From Sphingopyxis sp. (GTDB lineage Bacteria > Pseudomonadota > Alphaproteobacteria > Sphingomonadales > Sphingomonadaceae), in contig NVXM01000026.1 of assembly GCA_002733865.1 (NCBI GenBank), forward strand, positions 186,001 to 250,000: a stretch of DNA of 64,000 nt. Reading direction: 5' to 3'. Position numbers and translations under genes: made by a program. This document shows, piece by piece, positions 1 through 9,917 of this stretch. The notes under the pieces are model-generated. The model ran no database searches. It saw only the letters and a program-made list of their open reading frames with translations, and had not been told where the DNA came from. Position 1 is the stretch's first letter; each line of letters starts with the position of its first letter.

Positions 1-1
1 A

Positions 2-1462
2 GATTATCTGAAAAACCGCGGCATCTCCGAGAAAACCATCCGCGAGTTCGGCTTCGGCTTTGCGCCCGATTCCCGCGGCCGGCTGAAGGAAGCGCTCTCG
101 GTCCACGGGCTCGACCAGCTGATCGAGGCCGGCCTGCTGATCAAGGTCGACGACAAGGAGCCCTATGACCGGTTCCGCGGTCGGCTGATGATCCCGATCC
201 GCGATCCCCGCGGCCGGGTGATTGCCTTTGGTGGCCGGATATTGGGCGATGGCGAGCCGAAATATCTCAATTCTCCCGACACGCCTTTGTTCGACAAGGG
301 CCGCACGCTCTACAATCTCGACAAGGCCTCCCCCGCCTCGCGGAAGACCGGACGAATTCTGGTGGTCGAGGGCTATATGGATGCCATCGCGCTGGCCCAG
401 GCCGGTTTTGCCGATGTCGTCGCGCCGCTCGGTACAGCGCTGACCGAACATCAGATCGAGCGTATCTGGAAGATGGTAGAGGCCCCGATCCTCTGCTTCG
501 ACGGCGACAGCGCCGGCCAGAAAGCCGCGATGCGCGCCGCCTTGCGCGCTCTACCGATATTGCGCCCGGCGCACAGCCTGAACTTCATTGCGCTGCCCGC
601 CGGACAGGATCCCGATGACCTGATCCGCTCCGACGGCGCCCATGCCTTCGCGGCGCTGATCGACAAACCACAGATGCTCGACGAGAAGATCTGGCAAGTG
701 GAATATGCTGCCGAACCGCTCAACAGCCCGGAAGCCAAGGCCGGACTCAAGAAACGCCTTGCCGATCATGTCACTGCCATAGCCGATCAGGATATAGCGC
801 GGCACTATCGGCAGGCCTTCGACGAACGCTATCAGGCGGCCTTCTTCCCGAGGAAGGACAATCGTCCGCAACGTCAGAATTTCCAGAACGGCAATCGCAA
901 ATTCCCGTCAAAATTTGTCTCCTACACGCCGATGGACGACACCAAGAGCTTTTTGCTCGAAGGCTATGACCTGCAGATTGCCAAGGGCATTTTGGGCGGC
1001 CTGATCCGGCATCCTGACCGGATTTCCGGGCATTTCGAAGAGCTCAGCGCGTTCAAACTTGCCGACTCGCAATTGCAGGCCTTGCTCGGCGAATTGATCA
1101 ATATCGCGATGACCAAAGAAACGCTTGATATGCAGGGCCTTCTTACCATATTGGAGAAGACAGATTGTTATAATGTCGCAAAAGGGCTGTTACGGGCCGA
1201 TGCGCTGAATTTCACTTTCAACCGCAAGCTGCCAGACGATGCCCCTTCGCTTATGATCGAACGGGCGCATCGGGATTTGGCAGAAGCGATTAAGGTGGTG
1301 ACGGCGCGCCCCGGACTGGAAGCGGCTCTCGCGGAGGCAACACGGCGAGTGCAGGACGATCTTACGGAAGAAAGTTATGCCGAGCAGCAGCGCCTTCGCA
1401 AAGCAAAGCAGTTATTTCATGAGCGGTTGGTCGACCTGACCCAGATCGACGACACAGTGTAG
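2..1462 (+). CDS. dnaG: DNA primase DnaG, C-terminal part (gene starts before the window)
   Basis: Makes the RNA primers for chromosome replication, working with the DnaB helicase at the fork. The reading frame is open from base 2, so the zinc-binding N-terminus lies outside the window. What remains contains the TOPRIM catalytic core: VVEGYMDAIAL carries the catalytic Glu and CFDGDSAGQ the metal-binding Asp residues. A long C-terminal part follows that would hold the helicase-binding domain. The stop is 23 bases before the rpoD start on the same strand, the classical macromolecular-synthesis arrangement (dnaG-rpoD). It ends normally and shows no frameshift. Confidence 0.97.
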   Translation, partial: DYLKNRGISEKTIREFGFGFAPDSRGRLKEALSVHGLDQLIEAGLLIKVDDKEPYDRFRGRLMIPIRDPRGRVIAFGGRILGDGEPKYLNSPDTPLFDKGRTLYNLDKASPASRKTGRILVVEGYMDAIALAQAGFADVVAPLGTALTEHQIERIWKMVEAPILCFDGDSAGQKAAMRAALRALPILRPAHSLNFIALPAGQDPDDLIRSDGAHAFAALIDKPQMLDEKIWQVEYAAEPLNSPEAKAGLKKRLADHVTAIADQDIARHYRQAFDERYQAAFFPRKDNRPQRQNFQNGNRKFPSKFVSYTPMDDTKSFLLEGYDLQIAKGILGGLIRHPDRISGHFEELSAFKLADSQLQALLGELINIAMTKETLDMQGLLTILEKTDCYNVAKGLLRADALNFTFNRKLPDDAPSLMIERAHRDLAEAIKVVTARPGLEAALAEATRRVQDDLTEESYAEQQRLRKAKQLFHERLVDLTQIDDTV

Positions 1463-1485
1463 TTTTAAATTAGGGGCCTGAGCCA

Positions 1486-3495
1486 TTGGCAAGTAAAGCA
1501 AAAAATTCCAAAGCCGAAGACGAACCGTTGATCGATCTCAACGATAGCGCGATCAAAAAGCTGATCGCCAAAGGCAAGAAGCGCGGTTACCTGACGATTG
1601 ACGAGCTGAACGAAGCCCTGCCCCAGGACCAGAACGAACAGATCGAGGACGTCATGTCCGCCATCTCCGAAATGGGTGTGCGGATCGTCGAGAATGACGA
1701 GGAAGCTGCCGAAGAAATGGGCGGCGATGAAGTCGAATCGATCGACGGCAAGGACAAGGATAAGAAAACCACTGCCGCCGCTCCCAAGAAAACCGCTGCC
1801 GATCGCACCGATGATCCGGTCCGCATGTATCTGCGCGAAATGGGTGCCGTCGAATTGCTCAGCCGCGAAGGCGAAATTGCCATTGCGAAGCGGATCGAAG
1901 CCGGCCGCGACACCATGATCTGGGGTCTGTGCGAAAGCCCGACCACCTTCAACGCGATCATCGAATGGTCGACCGCTCTCAACGACGGCGAAATGCAGTT
2001 GCGCGAGATCCTTGATCTCGACGCCATGCTTTCCAAGGACCCGGTCCCGGAAAATCTTGACGAAGACGACGATGATGACGGCGAAATCAGCGAAAAAACT
2101 GCTGGCCCGTCGTTCAAGGACGATGACGAAGTCGAGGATGAAGAACCGGCCGACGGCGAAGATGATGACGAATCCGAACTGACCGAACGACGGACCAAGC
2201 GGGTCGTCGAAGAGGAAGAGGAAGACAACACGCTTTCCCTAGCGCAGATGGAAGAAACCCTGAAGCCAGACGCGCTGGAAAAATTCGCCCTGATCACTTC
2301 CGTCTTCAAGAAATTCTCGAAATTGCAAACGACGCGGCTGGAATCGCTGGCCGCTGGCAAGGATTTCCCGCCCGCTTCTGAAAAGAAATATCACGACTTG
2401 CGCGAAGAATTGACCGCTTTGGTTGAAAGTGTGCAATTTCATGCCAACAAGATCGAATTTCTGGTCGACCAGCTCTATTCGTTCAACCGCCGTCTGACCA
2501 CTTTGGGTGGCCAGATGCTGCGCCTCGCGGAGCGCCACAAGGTTCCCCGCCGCGCTTTCCTGGAAAGCTATGTCGGCAACGAACTGGACGATAACTGGCT
2601 CGCCAGCATGGCAAAGACCGACAAGAAATGGGCTGCTTTTGTCGAGAAAGAAGCCGACGCGGTGGATCGCATCCGGGCTGAAATTTCCGATATTGCCAAT
2701 GCCACCGGCACCTCGCTGGTGGAATTCCGCCGCATCGTTAACATGGTGCAAAAAGGCGAGCGCGAAGCACGTATTGCGAAGAAGGAAATGGTGGAAGCCA
2801 ACCTCCGCCTCGTGATTTCCATCGCGAAGAAATATACCAACCGCGGCCTGCAATTCCTCGATCTTATTCAGGAAGGCAATATCGGCCTGATGAAAGCGGT
2901 CGACAAGTTCGAGTATCGCCGCGGCTACAAGTTCAGCACTTACGCCACCTGGTGGATCAGGCAGGCGATCACCCGCTCGATCGCCGACCAGGCCCGGACC
3001 ATCCGTATTCCGGTCCATATGATCGAGACGATCAACAAACTGGTCCGCACCAGCCGCCAGTTCCTGCACGAACAGGGCCGCGAACCGACGCCGGAAGAAA
3101 TGGCCGAACGCCTCTCCATGCCGCTTGAAAAAGTCCGCAAGGTGATGAAAATCGCCAAGGAACCGATCAGCCTCGAAACGCCGATCGGCGACGAGGAAGA
3201 TTCGCATCTAGGTGATTTCATCGAGGACAAGAACGCGATCATTCCGGTCGACGCGGCCATTCAGGCCAACCTCAAGGAAACCGTCACTCGGGTCTTGGCC
3301 AGCCTGACGCCGCGTGAGGAACGCGTGCTGCGCATGCGCTTCGGCATCGGTATGAACACCGATCATACGCTGGAAGAAGTGGGCCAGCAATTCAGCGTGA
3401 CCCGCGAGCGTATCCGGCAGATTGAAGCCAAGGCACTCAGAAAGCTGAAGCATCCAAGCCGCAGTCGCAAAATGCGGAGTTTCCTGGATCAATAA
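1486..3495 (+). CDS. rpoD: RNA polymerase primary sigma factor RpoD (sigma-70)
   Basis: Housekeeping sigma factor. The start is a TTG preceded by AGGGG (1472-1476), and the protein then reads MASKAKNSK. Region 1.1 lies at about residues 15-80. A very acidic stretch (many D/E, about residues 190-260) lies in the non-conserved region, as is common in alphaproteobacterial sigma-70. Region 2 starts near residue 435 ([18 protein letters not shown], then WWIRQAI), and the region 4 helix-turn-helix near residue 629 ([20 protein letters not shown]) recognises the -35 box. At 669 aa it has the usual length for the class. It lies downstream of dnaG and is probably cotranscribed with it, although an internal promoter is possible. 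Confidence 0.98.
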   Translation: MASKAKNSKAEDEPLIDLNDSAIKKLIAKGKKRGYLTIDELNEALPQDQNEQIEDVMSAISEMGVRIVENDEEAAEEMGGDEVESIDGKDKDKKTTAAAPKKTAADRTDDPVRMYLREMGAVELLSREGEIAIAKRIEAGRDTMIWGLCESPTTFNAIIEWSTALNDGEMQLREILDLDAMLSKDPVPENLDEDDDDDGEISEKTAGPSFKDDDEVEDEEPADGEDDDESELTERRTKRVVEEEEEDNTLSLAQMEETLKPDALEKFALITSVFKKFSKLQTTRLESLAAGKDFPPASEKKYHDLREELTALVESVQFHANKIEFLVDQLYSFNRRLTTLGGQMLRLAERHKVPRRAFLESYVGNELDDNWLASMAKTDKKWAAFVEKEADAVDRIRAEISDIANATGTSLVEFRRIVNMVQKGEREARIAKKEMVEANLRLVISIAKKYTNRGLQFLDLIQEGNIGLMKAVDKFEYRRGYKFSTYATWWIRQAITRSIADQARTIRIPVHMIETINKLVRTSRQFLHEQGREPTPEEMAERLSMPLEKVRKVMKIAKEPISLETPIGDEEDSHLGDFIEDKNAIIPVDAAIQANLKETVTRVLASLTPREERVLRMRFGIGMNTDHTLEEVGQQFSVTRERIRQIEAKALRKLKHPSRSRKMRSFLDQ

Positions 3496-3644
3496 TCCAC
3501 AGTTCCGCAGCGGGCCGCTATGGTTTGTAAATCCCTAACAGTCGGTAAACCTAGTCTTTAGGTATCGCCTCTATATCTTGAGCCAGATGAAGATGAAGAT
3601 GTGCATTGCATTTTCACAGGCAATCTCGGGATATCGGAGACGCG

Positions 3645-4304
3645 ATGCAAGGACAGAACGCCCAGTTGGAAACACAGGCAGGATTGGCGGCATTTGTCGG
3701 CACTCATGGCAGTGACGCGACTCCCTATGTCCGGCTGATTGCCGAGGATTTTTCAGTGCTCTCCGGCGCCGATATCGCTGACATCGCCCATTTTATGTGT
3801 GTTTTGCATGGGCGGCATCCCGGTGTGATCGACAATGCTGCCACCAAGACTGCTGATGACGCCGCCAGGGATTGGCTGCTTGAGGCAACCAGCGGTTTCG
3901 CCGCTGAACGCGCGTTTTTGACGAAATTGACCGTCGCGGCGGGCCCGATCTCTGGCGTCAGCGGCGATGATCAGAGCAACGCTGCCGTTCTGGGCCAACG
4001 CAAGGCGCTCGATATGTTGTCTCATTCCGATCGCAGCGGATGCGCTATTGGCGCCGCTATTGCCTTGGTCGCAGATTGGCATTTGATCCGCAATATTCTG
4101 GAGCAGATCGCCTTGCGCATAGGTGTTGAAGCCCGCTCATCAATCTTGCCGTCAATTGAGGCAAGCTCTGATCTGAAGAGCCGTTTGGCAGAAACGCCTG
4201 CCTTGGAACGGGCGTTGAATTTTGGCGCAGAACAGCTGCTCAATCAGCATCGCGGCCTTTGGCAGCTTCTCGAAGCCCGGCGAAAAATGCGTCTTTCCTA
4301 TTAG
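3645..4304 (+). CDS. Unknown protein between rpoD and the MoxR gene
   Basis: A 219-residue soluble protein starting at the ATG at 3645 (MQGQNAQLET). A longer version from 3606 is possible, but the 3645 ATG has GGAG about 8 bases upstream. It has no signal peptide, no membrane segment and no catalytic motif that I recognise. It is alanine-rich and probably all-helical, with a central segment rich in D, S and A and a basic end (EARRKMRLSY). Uncharacterised proteins of about this size are found beside rpoD in sphingomonads, but I cannot name the family with confidence. A gap of 110 bases to rpoD leaves room for its own promoter. Confidence 0.75.
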   Translation: MQGQNAQLETQAGLAAFVGTHGSDATPYVRLIAEDFSVLSGADIADIAHFMCVLHGRHPGVIDNAATKTADDAARDWLLEATSGFAAERAFLTKLTVAAGPISGVSGDDQSNAAVLGQRKALDMLSHSDRSGCAIGAAIALVADWHLIRNILEQIALRIGVEARSSILPSIEASSDLKSRLAETPALERALNFGAEQLLNQHRGLWQLLEARRKMRLSY

Positions 4305-4409
4305 ATTTCGATCAACGCTCAACTGTCTTAACTAAATGATTAACTTGCCTAGAATGCGAGTTTTCCCTATCGCCTTTGCTTTGAGTTTCACGGCAAGGAA
4401 TAGAAAATC

Positions 4410-5255
4410 ATGCGTTTTGACGGTACCAAAGACTATGTTGCAACAGATGATCTGAAGGTTGCTGTCAACGCCGCCATGACCCTCCGGCGCCCGCTTCTCG
4501 TCAAGGGCGAACCCGGCACCGGCAAAACCGTTCTGGCCTATGAAATTGCCAAGGCGATGGGCACACCGCTGATCGAGTGGAACGTTAAATCAACGACCAA
4601 AGCCCATCAGGGCCTTTACGAATATGACGCGGTTGCGCGTCTGCGCGACGGTCAGCTCGGCGATGAGCGGGTCCATGATATTTCCAACTATATCCGCAAG
4701 GGAAAGCTGTGGGAGGCGTTCACCGCTCCCGAACTGCCCGTGCTGCTGATCGACGAAATCGACAAAGCGGACATCGAATTTCCGAATGACCTGTTGCAGG
4801 AACTCGACCGCATGGAATTCCATGTTTACGAGACGAAAGAGACGGTCAAGGCGACAGAACGGCCGATCGTGATCATCACCTCCAATAACGAAAAAGAGCT
4901 GCCGGACGCCTTCCTGCGCCGCTGTTTCTTCCACTATATCAAATTCCCGGATCGCGAGACGATGCAGGACATCATCAACGTCCATTTTCCCGATATTCAG
5001 GGCCTGTTGGTCAAAAAGGCGATGGATATCTTCTACGATGTTCGCGACGTCCCGGGCCTCAAGAAAAAGCCCAGCACCAGCGAGCTGCTCGACTGGCTGA
5101 AATTGATCCTCAACGAAGATATGCCGCTGGAAGTACTGCAGTCCAAGGATTCCAGCAAGGCAATCCCGCCACTGCACGGCGCGCTGCTCAAGAACGAACA
5201 GGACGTGATGCTGTTCGAACGCCTTGCTTTCATGGCGAAACGCGAAGCGCGCTAG
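4410..5255 (+). CDS. MoxR-family AAA+ ATPase
   Basis: Predicted ATP-driven chaperone of the MoxR class, which typically remodels a partner with a von Willebrand A domain. Walker A is GEPGTGKT (residues 33-40) and Walker B is VLLIDEIDKAD (near residue 112). Sensor 1 is IITSNNEKELPDAFLRRCFF, with the arginine-finger region in the LRRCF part. At 281 aa it has the normal single-domain length. The VWA gene starts 15 bases downstream on the same strand, so the two form the usual MoxR/CoxE-like pair. The client metalloenzyme or complex is not evident here. Confidence 0.93.
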   Translation: MRFDGTKDYVATDDLKVAVNAAMTLRRPLLVKGEPGTGKTVLAYEIAKAMGTPLIEWNVKSTTKAHQGLYEYDAVARLRDGQLGDERVHDISNYIRKGKLWEAFTAPELPVLLIDEIDKADIEFPNDLLQELDRMEFHVYETKETVKATERPIVIITSNNEKELPDAFLRRCFFHYIKFPDRETMQDIINVHFPDIQGLLVKKAMDIFYDVRDVPGLKKKPSTSELLDWLKLILNEDMPLEVLQSKDSSKAIPPLHGALLKNEQDVMLFERLAFMAKREAR

Positions 5256-5270
5256 ACAAAGGCACAGACG

Positions 5271-6452
5271 ATGTTCTTTAACTTCATGGACGAACTCAGA
5301 GCCGCCGGTATCTCGGCGTCGCTCAAGGAACATCTGGTCCTGCTTGAGGCTCTGGAAAAGGATGTGATCCGGCAAAGCCCGGAAGAATTCTACTATCTCT
5401 CCCGCGCTACGTTCGTAAAAGACGAGGGCCTGCTCGACCGCTTTGACCAGGTTTTTTCGAAAGTCTTCAAAGGGATAGAAACCTCTTACGGCACGCAGGA
5501 AGAAGAAATCCCGCTCGACTGGCTGAAAGCGGTCGCAGAGAAATATCTTTCCGAAGAGGAAATGGAAAAAATCAAGTCGCTCGGCAGCTGGGAAGAAATC
5601 ATGCAGACGCTCAAAGAGCGTCTGGAAGAACAGCAGAAGCGGCACGAAGGCGGCAGCAAGTGGGTCGGTACCGGCGGCACATCCCCTTATGGCAATTCCG
5701 GCTATAACCCGGAAGGCGTCCGCATTGGCGGCGAAGGCGGCCAGAAAAAGGCGATCAAAGTCTGGGACAAGCGCGAATTTCAGAATCTCGACAACACCAA
5801 GCTGCTGGGAACGCGCAACATCAAGGTCGCGCTCCGGCGCCTGCGCAAATTTGCCCGCGAAGGCGCTGCGGATGAGCTGGACATTGACCGCACCATCAGT
5901 GGCACAGCAAAACAGGGCTGGCTCGATATCCATATGCGCCCGGAGCGGCACAATGCGGTGAAATTGCTGCTGTTTCTCGATGTCGGCGGCTCGATGGACC
6001 CGTTTATCAAGCTCTGCGAGGAACTGTTCAGCGCAGCAACGTCAGAGTTCAAGAATCTCGAGTTTTTCTATTTTCACAACTGCCCCTACGAGGGTCTGTG
6101 GAAGGATAATCGTCGCCGTTTCTCGGAGCGCACCAACACCTGGGACGTTCTGCACAAATATGGCCATGATTATAAACTGATCTTCGTCGGCGATGCGTCG
6201 ATGAGCCCTTATGAAATCACGCATCCAGGCGGCTCGGTCGAACATTTCAACGATGAGGCCGGCGTGACATGGATGCAGCGGCTGACAAATACCTATCCAG
6301 CCGCGGCCTGGCTCAATCCCGTTCCGGAAAAGCAATGGGGTTATTCACAAAGCGTAAAAATTATCCGTGATCTGATGAACGACCGGATGTACCCGCTGAC
6401 CGTGGACGGCCTCAGCGACGCTATGAAGGAATTGACGCGAAAGCAGGGTTAG
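5271..6452 (+). CDS. VWA domain protein, CoxE-like partner of the MoxR ATPase
   Basis: 393-residue cytoplasmic protein. The C-terminal half is a von Willebrand A domain whose metal-ion-dependent adhesion site begins LLFLDVGGSMDP (about residue 233). The usual DxSxS reads DVGGS, a variant I associate with this family. The N-terminal half is charged and helical, with a Gly-rich linker (VGTGGTSPYGNSGYNPEG). In characterised CoxE/CoxD and MoxR/VWA pairs the two proteins mature or insert metal into a client enzyme; that role here is inferred from pairing alone. It ends 4 bases before the stop of the convergent small gene at 6457. Confidence 0.9.
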   Translation: MFFNFMDELRAAGISASLKEHLVLLEALEKDVIRQSPEEFYYLSRATFVKDEGLLDRFDQVFSKVFKGIETSYGTQEEEIPLDWLKAVAEKYLSEEEMEKIKSLGSWEEIMQTLKERLEEQQKRHEGGSKWVGTGGTSPYGNSGYNPEGVRIGGEGGQKKAIKVWDKREFQNLDNTKLLGTRNIKVALRRLRKFAREGAADELDIDRTISGTAKQGWLDIHMRPERHNAVKLLLFLDVGGSMDPFIKLCEELFSAATSEFKNLEFFYFHNCPYEGLWKDNRRRFSERTNTWDVLHKYGHDYKLIFVGDASMSPYEITHPGGSVEHFNDEAGVTWMQRLTNTYPAAAWLNPVPEKQWGYSQSVKIIRDLMNDRMYPLTVDGLSDAMKELTRKQG

Positions 6453-6456
6453 GCGT

Positions 6457-6759
6457 TCAGCCTTCAACCGCCAGCAAGGTCGTACCCTCATATTTCTCGG
6501 CAGCCGGTTCAAATATGTCTGACCGTTCGAAATGCAAGTCTTCGACCCGGACATCTTTAAGGCCGGCCAGTTTGAATGTCCCGATCTTGACTTCCCGGGG
6601 TGGCTGACCGTCCTTTTCCAGCGGCACGGCATCGACATACATCTCGTCATGGCGCGTATACAGAATATGCGGCGCCAGCTTGAAAATCGTGTTGTTATAG
6701 GTCGCTGCCACACATTTTTTGAGTGCGACGCCTTCGAAAATTTCTTTACTCGGTAACAT
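6457..6759 (-). CDS. Small unknown protein (100 aa)
   Basis: The frame starts at the ATG at 6759 (MLPSKEIFEG) and is closed upstream by an in-frame stop a few codons away, so no longer version exists. No Shine-Dalgarno sequence is visible. The product is soluble and mixed alpha/beta, with a repeated beta-like pattern (EVKIGTFKLAGLKDVRVEDL). I recognise no family. It lies 57 bases downstream of the muramidase gene on the same strand and could be the last gene of that transcript. It converges on the VWA gene with only 4 bases between stops. Confidence 0.6.
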   Translation of the reverse strand: MLPSKEIFEGVALKKCVAATYNNTIFKLAPHILYTRHDEMYVDAVPLEKDGQPPREVKIGTFKLAGLKDVRVEDLHFERSDIFEPAAEKYEGTTLLAVEG

Positions 6760-6816
6760 GTATACAAATTATCAGATTCGCGACCGATTGCAACAAATAT
6801 GTTGCGGCGCAGCATA

Positions 6817-8013
6817 TCAATAGAGGTAGAGTTCCCGTACCATTTCGCCCCAAGTCTGCTCGTCGGGTGTCGCAATGGCGTCGAGATCATCCGGGCCCGA
6901 GGACGGGCTTTCGATCCACTCCCGCAAGGACGGACCGCCGTTGATCACGTCAAAGGCCAGCTTATCCTCCTCATATTCATAAGGAAAATCACGCCACAGC
7001 TCATATCCCGGATTGAGCGTCGCGATCGCCTTCAGCGCCAGCGCCTGGAGGCGCCAGGGACGGAAAGCGTGGTGATCATAGGCAGGCCCTTCGGCATGAA
7101 TCTGCACCCCGTTGCACAATTTGCCATGATGTTTGTGAAAGGTCGGCTCAAACCAAATTTCTCGCAACAGACATCCTTCGAGCCATTGCGGCGCAACTCG
7201 CCGCATCTCTGCAATGATCGCGCGCGCATCAATATTGGGCGCGCCGAACAGTTCCAGCGGTCTCGTCGTCCCACGCCCTTCCGAAAGCATCGTCCCTTCC
7301 AACATCACTGTCCCGGCATAGGCGCGGGCCATGTTTACATTGGGCGCATTGGGGCTCGGATTGATCCAGATACGGTCCTGCGGCCAGCCAAGTCCCGGTC
7401 CTTCGGGCTGCCAACCATCCATCTCAATGACCCTGTAATCGACGTCCAGATTAAAATGCCGAATCAGCCAATGCCCCATCTCGCCCATTGTCAGCCCGTG
7501 CCGCATCGGCATCGGTCCAGCGCCGACAAAGCTCTCCCAGCCATCTTCAAGGATCGTTCCCTCAATTGGCCTGCCTGCCGGATTGGGGCGATCCAACACC
7601 CATACGGCCTTGCCATGTTCAGCTGCGGCCTCGAGCATATATCGCAATGTCGTAATGAACGTGTAGATCCGGCATCCCAGATCCTGGAGGTCGATCAGGA
7701 TCACGTCGAATGTGCTCATCGATTGCCAGGTCGGCCGGCGGACCTCACCGTAAAGACTGAATACGGGGATCTCGTGGACCGGATCATTATAATCTGGCGA
7801 CTCGATCATATTGTCCTGCTTGTCACCACGAAGACCATGCTGCGGGCCGAAAGCTGCCGTCAGGTCAATGCAATCCAGGTCCGCCAAAGCATCCAGGCTG
7901 TGCACGAGATTGCGTGTCACCGAAGCCGGGTGCGCAAGCAACGCGACCCGTTTTCCCACCAAGGGCTTGCGCAATTCTGCGTCGTCAATCAGCCGGTCTA
8001 TTCCAAATTTCAT
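6817..8013 (-). CDS. namZ: DUF1343 protein, NamZ-type exo-beta-N-acetylmuramidase
   Basis: DUF1343 proteins include Bacillus subtilis NamZ, which removes N-acetylmuramic acid from the non-reducing ends of peptidoglycan chains. The start chosen is the ATG at 8013 (MKFGIDRLI), whose ATGA overlaps the stop of the upstream gene. Family hallmarks visible are GKRVALLAHPASV, FGPQHGLRGDKQDNMIES, VILIDLQDLGCRIYTF, VLDRPNPAGRPIEG and PSPNAPNVNMARAYAGTVMLEGT. The length of 398 aa is normal for the family. No signal peptide is visible, so a cytoplasmic location is predicted, which is unusual for an enzyme acting on the sacculus. Its product could feed the AmgK/MurU pair encoded at 36.8-38.5 kb. Confidence 0.9.
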   Translation of the reverse strand: MKFGIDRLIDDAELRKPLVGKRVALLAHPASVTRNLVHSLDALADLDCIDLTAAFGPQHGLRGDKQDNMIESPDYNDPVHEIPVFSLYGEVRRPTWQSMSTFDVILIDLQDLGCRIYTFITTLRYMLEAAAEHGKAVWVLDRPNPAGRPIEGTILEDGWESFVGAGPMPMRHGLTMGEMGHWLIRHFNLDVDYRVIEMDGWQPEGPGLGWPQDRIWINPSPNAPNVNMARAYAGTVMLEGTMLSEGRGTTRPLELFGAPNIDARAIIAEMRRVAPQWLEGCLLREIWFEPTFHKHHGKLCNGVQIHAEGPAYDHHAFRPWRLQALALKAIATLNPGYELWRDFPYEYEEDKLAFDVINGGPSLREWIESPSSGPDDLDAIATPDEQTWGEMVRELYLY

Positions 8014-8558
8014 GAACGTTCTGCTGCCTCTATGTTGAGCGTAAAGCAATCCTGATGATGGAAATCGGGCTTACCCGCCGGATGAGCCAAAGCCCAGAGA
8101 GATCTCTCGGCGTTGTGCGTTTCAATGACGGCCGATAGTCCTGCGTCAACGGCGCTGCCCTGCCAGCTGTCTGGCAATTGAACAGTCGCTTCAAGGCCGA
8201 TATGGGTATCGCTGCAATCCGTCTCTATCTCCGGTGTTTTTGCCATAGCGAGCTGCTCCATGCCCTCGCGATAGTCCGAAAAACTATAGGCAGCCCAGTT
8301 GCCGGAGGGCGAGAAATTGAACTCGCAGTAGCGCTCGCTCCCGGGCTTCTTCAAGAAGAGTTCAAAGCAGCTGTGCTGCCAGAGACCGTCCATGCGCTGG
8401 GCCGGATCGGCATGGTCCGGCAGTTTGAGCTCCGAGACGGTACCGTCGACATGATATCTCAGCCAGATCGTACCGCTATCGGACAACGACCATTCGACAA
8501 TCATTTCATCAACGGCCGATGCAGGGGTAAGCGGATGGCATTGCAGACTTAAACGCAT
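8010..8558 (-). CDS. DOMON-like domain protein
   Basis: About 182 residues from the ATG at 8558 (MRLSLQCHP). A longer start at 8594 would run almost into the divergent tyrS start and is less likely. The central part ([34 protein letters not shown]) matches the DOMON-like beta-sandwich seen in proteobacterial proteins, a fold that often binds sugars or haem. No signal peptide is present. The stop overlaps the start of the DUF1343 gene by ATGA (8010-8013), so the two are translationally coupled. Its role is unknown; the coupling suggests a sugar-related function. Confidence 0.8.
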   Translation of the reverse strand: MRLSLQCHPLTPASAVDEMIVEWSLSDSGTIWLRYHVDGTVSELKLPDHADPAQRMDGLWQHSCFELFLKKPGSERYCEFNFSPSGNWAAYSFSDYREGMEQLAMAKTPEIETDCSDTHIGLEATVQLPDSWQGSAVDAGLSAVIETHNAERSLWALAHPAGKPDFHHQDCFTLNIEAAERS

Positions 8559-8596
8559 ATTGCGACTTTCATCATCCCCATGTAACGCACCCATCC

Positions 8597-9826
8597 ATGA
8601 CCCAATATCAATCCGATTTCCTGCGTCTACTGAATGATCGCGGCTACATCCACCAATTAACCGATGCCGATGCACTGGACTCGCTCGCAGCAAAAAGCGT
8701 CATCCCAGGATATATCGGCTTTGATGTCACAGCGGATTCTCTCCACGTCGGCAACCTCGTCCAGATCATGCTGCTGCGGCGGCTGCAGCAGGCCGGACAT
8801 AAGCCGATTGTTCTTATGGGCGGAGGAACGACCAAAATTGGCGATCCGTCCGGCAAGGATGAAATCCGTAAAATACTTGGTGATGACGGCATCGCGGCAA
8901 ATTTTGCCAAAATCCGTGGTTGCTTCGAAAATTTTCTGACGTTCGGCGATGGCCCGACCGATGCAATCATGGTGAACAATGATGACTGGCTCAGCGACTT
9001 GGAATATATTCCGTTTCTGCGCGAAATCGGTCGCCATTTCACGATCAATCGCATGCTCACCTTCGATTCTGTAAAACTCCGGCTTGAGCGCGAACAGCCG
9101 CTCACGTTTCTGGAATTCAACTACATGATCCTGCAAGCTTATGACTATCTCGAGTTGTCGCGCACATATGGCTGCCGGTTGCAAATGGGTGGTTCGGACC
9201 AATGGGGCAATATCGTAAACGGCGTAGAACTCGCCCGTCGTATGGACGGTGCCGAACTATTTGGGGTCACTACGCCTTTGATTACCAAGGCAGATGGTTC
9301 GAAGATGGGCAAATCTGTAGACGGTGCCATCTGGCTGAATGCTGAACGGCTTTCGCCCTACGATTACTGGCAATTCTGGCGCAATACCGACGACCGCGAT
9401 GTGGGCAAGTTCATGCGTCTTTTCACCGATATCGATCTGAAAGAAATTGCAAGGCTGGAAGCTCTGGAAGGGGCCGAAATCAATGAGGCCAAAAAAATCC
9501 TTGCTGATGCCGCCACGGCAATGGCCCATGGCCAAAGCGCTGCAGAAGACGCCGCCAAAACCGCGCAGCAGACATTTGAACAGGGCGCTGCAGGCGGCGA
9601 CTTGCCCGTGCTTGAGGTCGCGGAGGCCGAGATTTCCATTCTGGATGCTCTGGTCGCGATCGGGTTCTGTGCATCGAAGGGGGAAGCCAAGCGACTCGTC
9701 GCGGGCGGCGGCGCCCGAATTGATGACGAACAGGTGAAAGACGCCGGAGCTGTTATTCAGACGGCTGAGGCGGATATAAAAATATCTGCCGGGAAGAAAA
9801 AACACGGGCTTTTGCGCAAGGCTTAG
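8597..9826 (+). CDS. tyrS: Tyrosyl-tRNA synthetase
   Basis: Attaches tyrosine to tRNA-Tyr; a class I enzyme. The HIGH-type motif is HVGN (near residue 50, in [16 protein letters not shown]) and the KMSKS-type motif is KMGKS (near residue 236). Tyrosine and ATP pocket residues lie in [14 protein letters not shown]-terminal S4 RNA-binding domain follows ([20 protein letters not shown]). At 409 aa it has the standard TyrRS length. It is divergent from the DOMON-like gene with fewer than 40 bases between starts, so the two promoters must overlap the neighbouring coding ends. Confidence 0.97.
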   Translation: MTQYQSDFLRLLNDRGYIHQLTDADALDSLAAKSVIPGYIGFDVTADSLHVGNLVQIMLLRRLQQAGHKPIVLMGGGTTKIGDPSGKDEIRKILGDDGIAANFAKIRGCFENFLTFGDGPTDAIMVNNDDWLSDLEYIPFLREIGRHFTINRMLTFDSVKLRLEREQPLTFLEFNYMILQAYDYLELSRTYGCRLQMGGSDQWGNIVNGVELARRMDGAELFGVTTPLITKADGSKMGKSVDGAIWLNAERLSPYDYWQFWRNTDDRDVGKFMRLFTDIDLKEIARLEALEGAEINEAKKILADAATAMAHGQSAAEDAAKTAQQTFEQGAAGGDLPVLEVAEAEISILDALVAIGFCASKGEAKRLVAGGGARIDDEQVKDAGAVIQTAEADIKISAGKKKHGLLRKA

Positions 9827-9917
9827 CCCCATCTCCGGCAGAGAATTTACAGCCATTTACCATTTGTTCTTAAACGGCGTCTAGTTTCACAATAAACCTT
9901 TCACGGAGTTTTGTGAC

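Noticed and set aside
3496..3530. AGCGG-G-CCGCT after rpoD as a terminator
   Set aside because: The loop would be one base and no T-tract follows.
3550..3565. ACCTA-N5-TAGGT upstream of the unknown gene
   Set aside because: Five-base arms are short enough to arise by chance in a window of this size.
4590..5951. Long minus-strand open frame (about 450 codons) opposite moxR and the VWA gene
   Set aside because: It lies entirely antisense to two clearly conserved genes, has no recognisable domain, and its composition (rich in F, D, R, Q) is that of a mirror frame.
6799..8055. Plus-strand open frame of about 418 codons
   Set aside because: It mirrors the DUF1343 gene; the minus strand shows family motifs and coupling, the plus strand does not.
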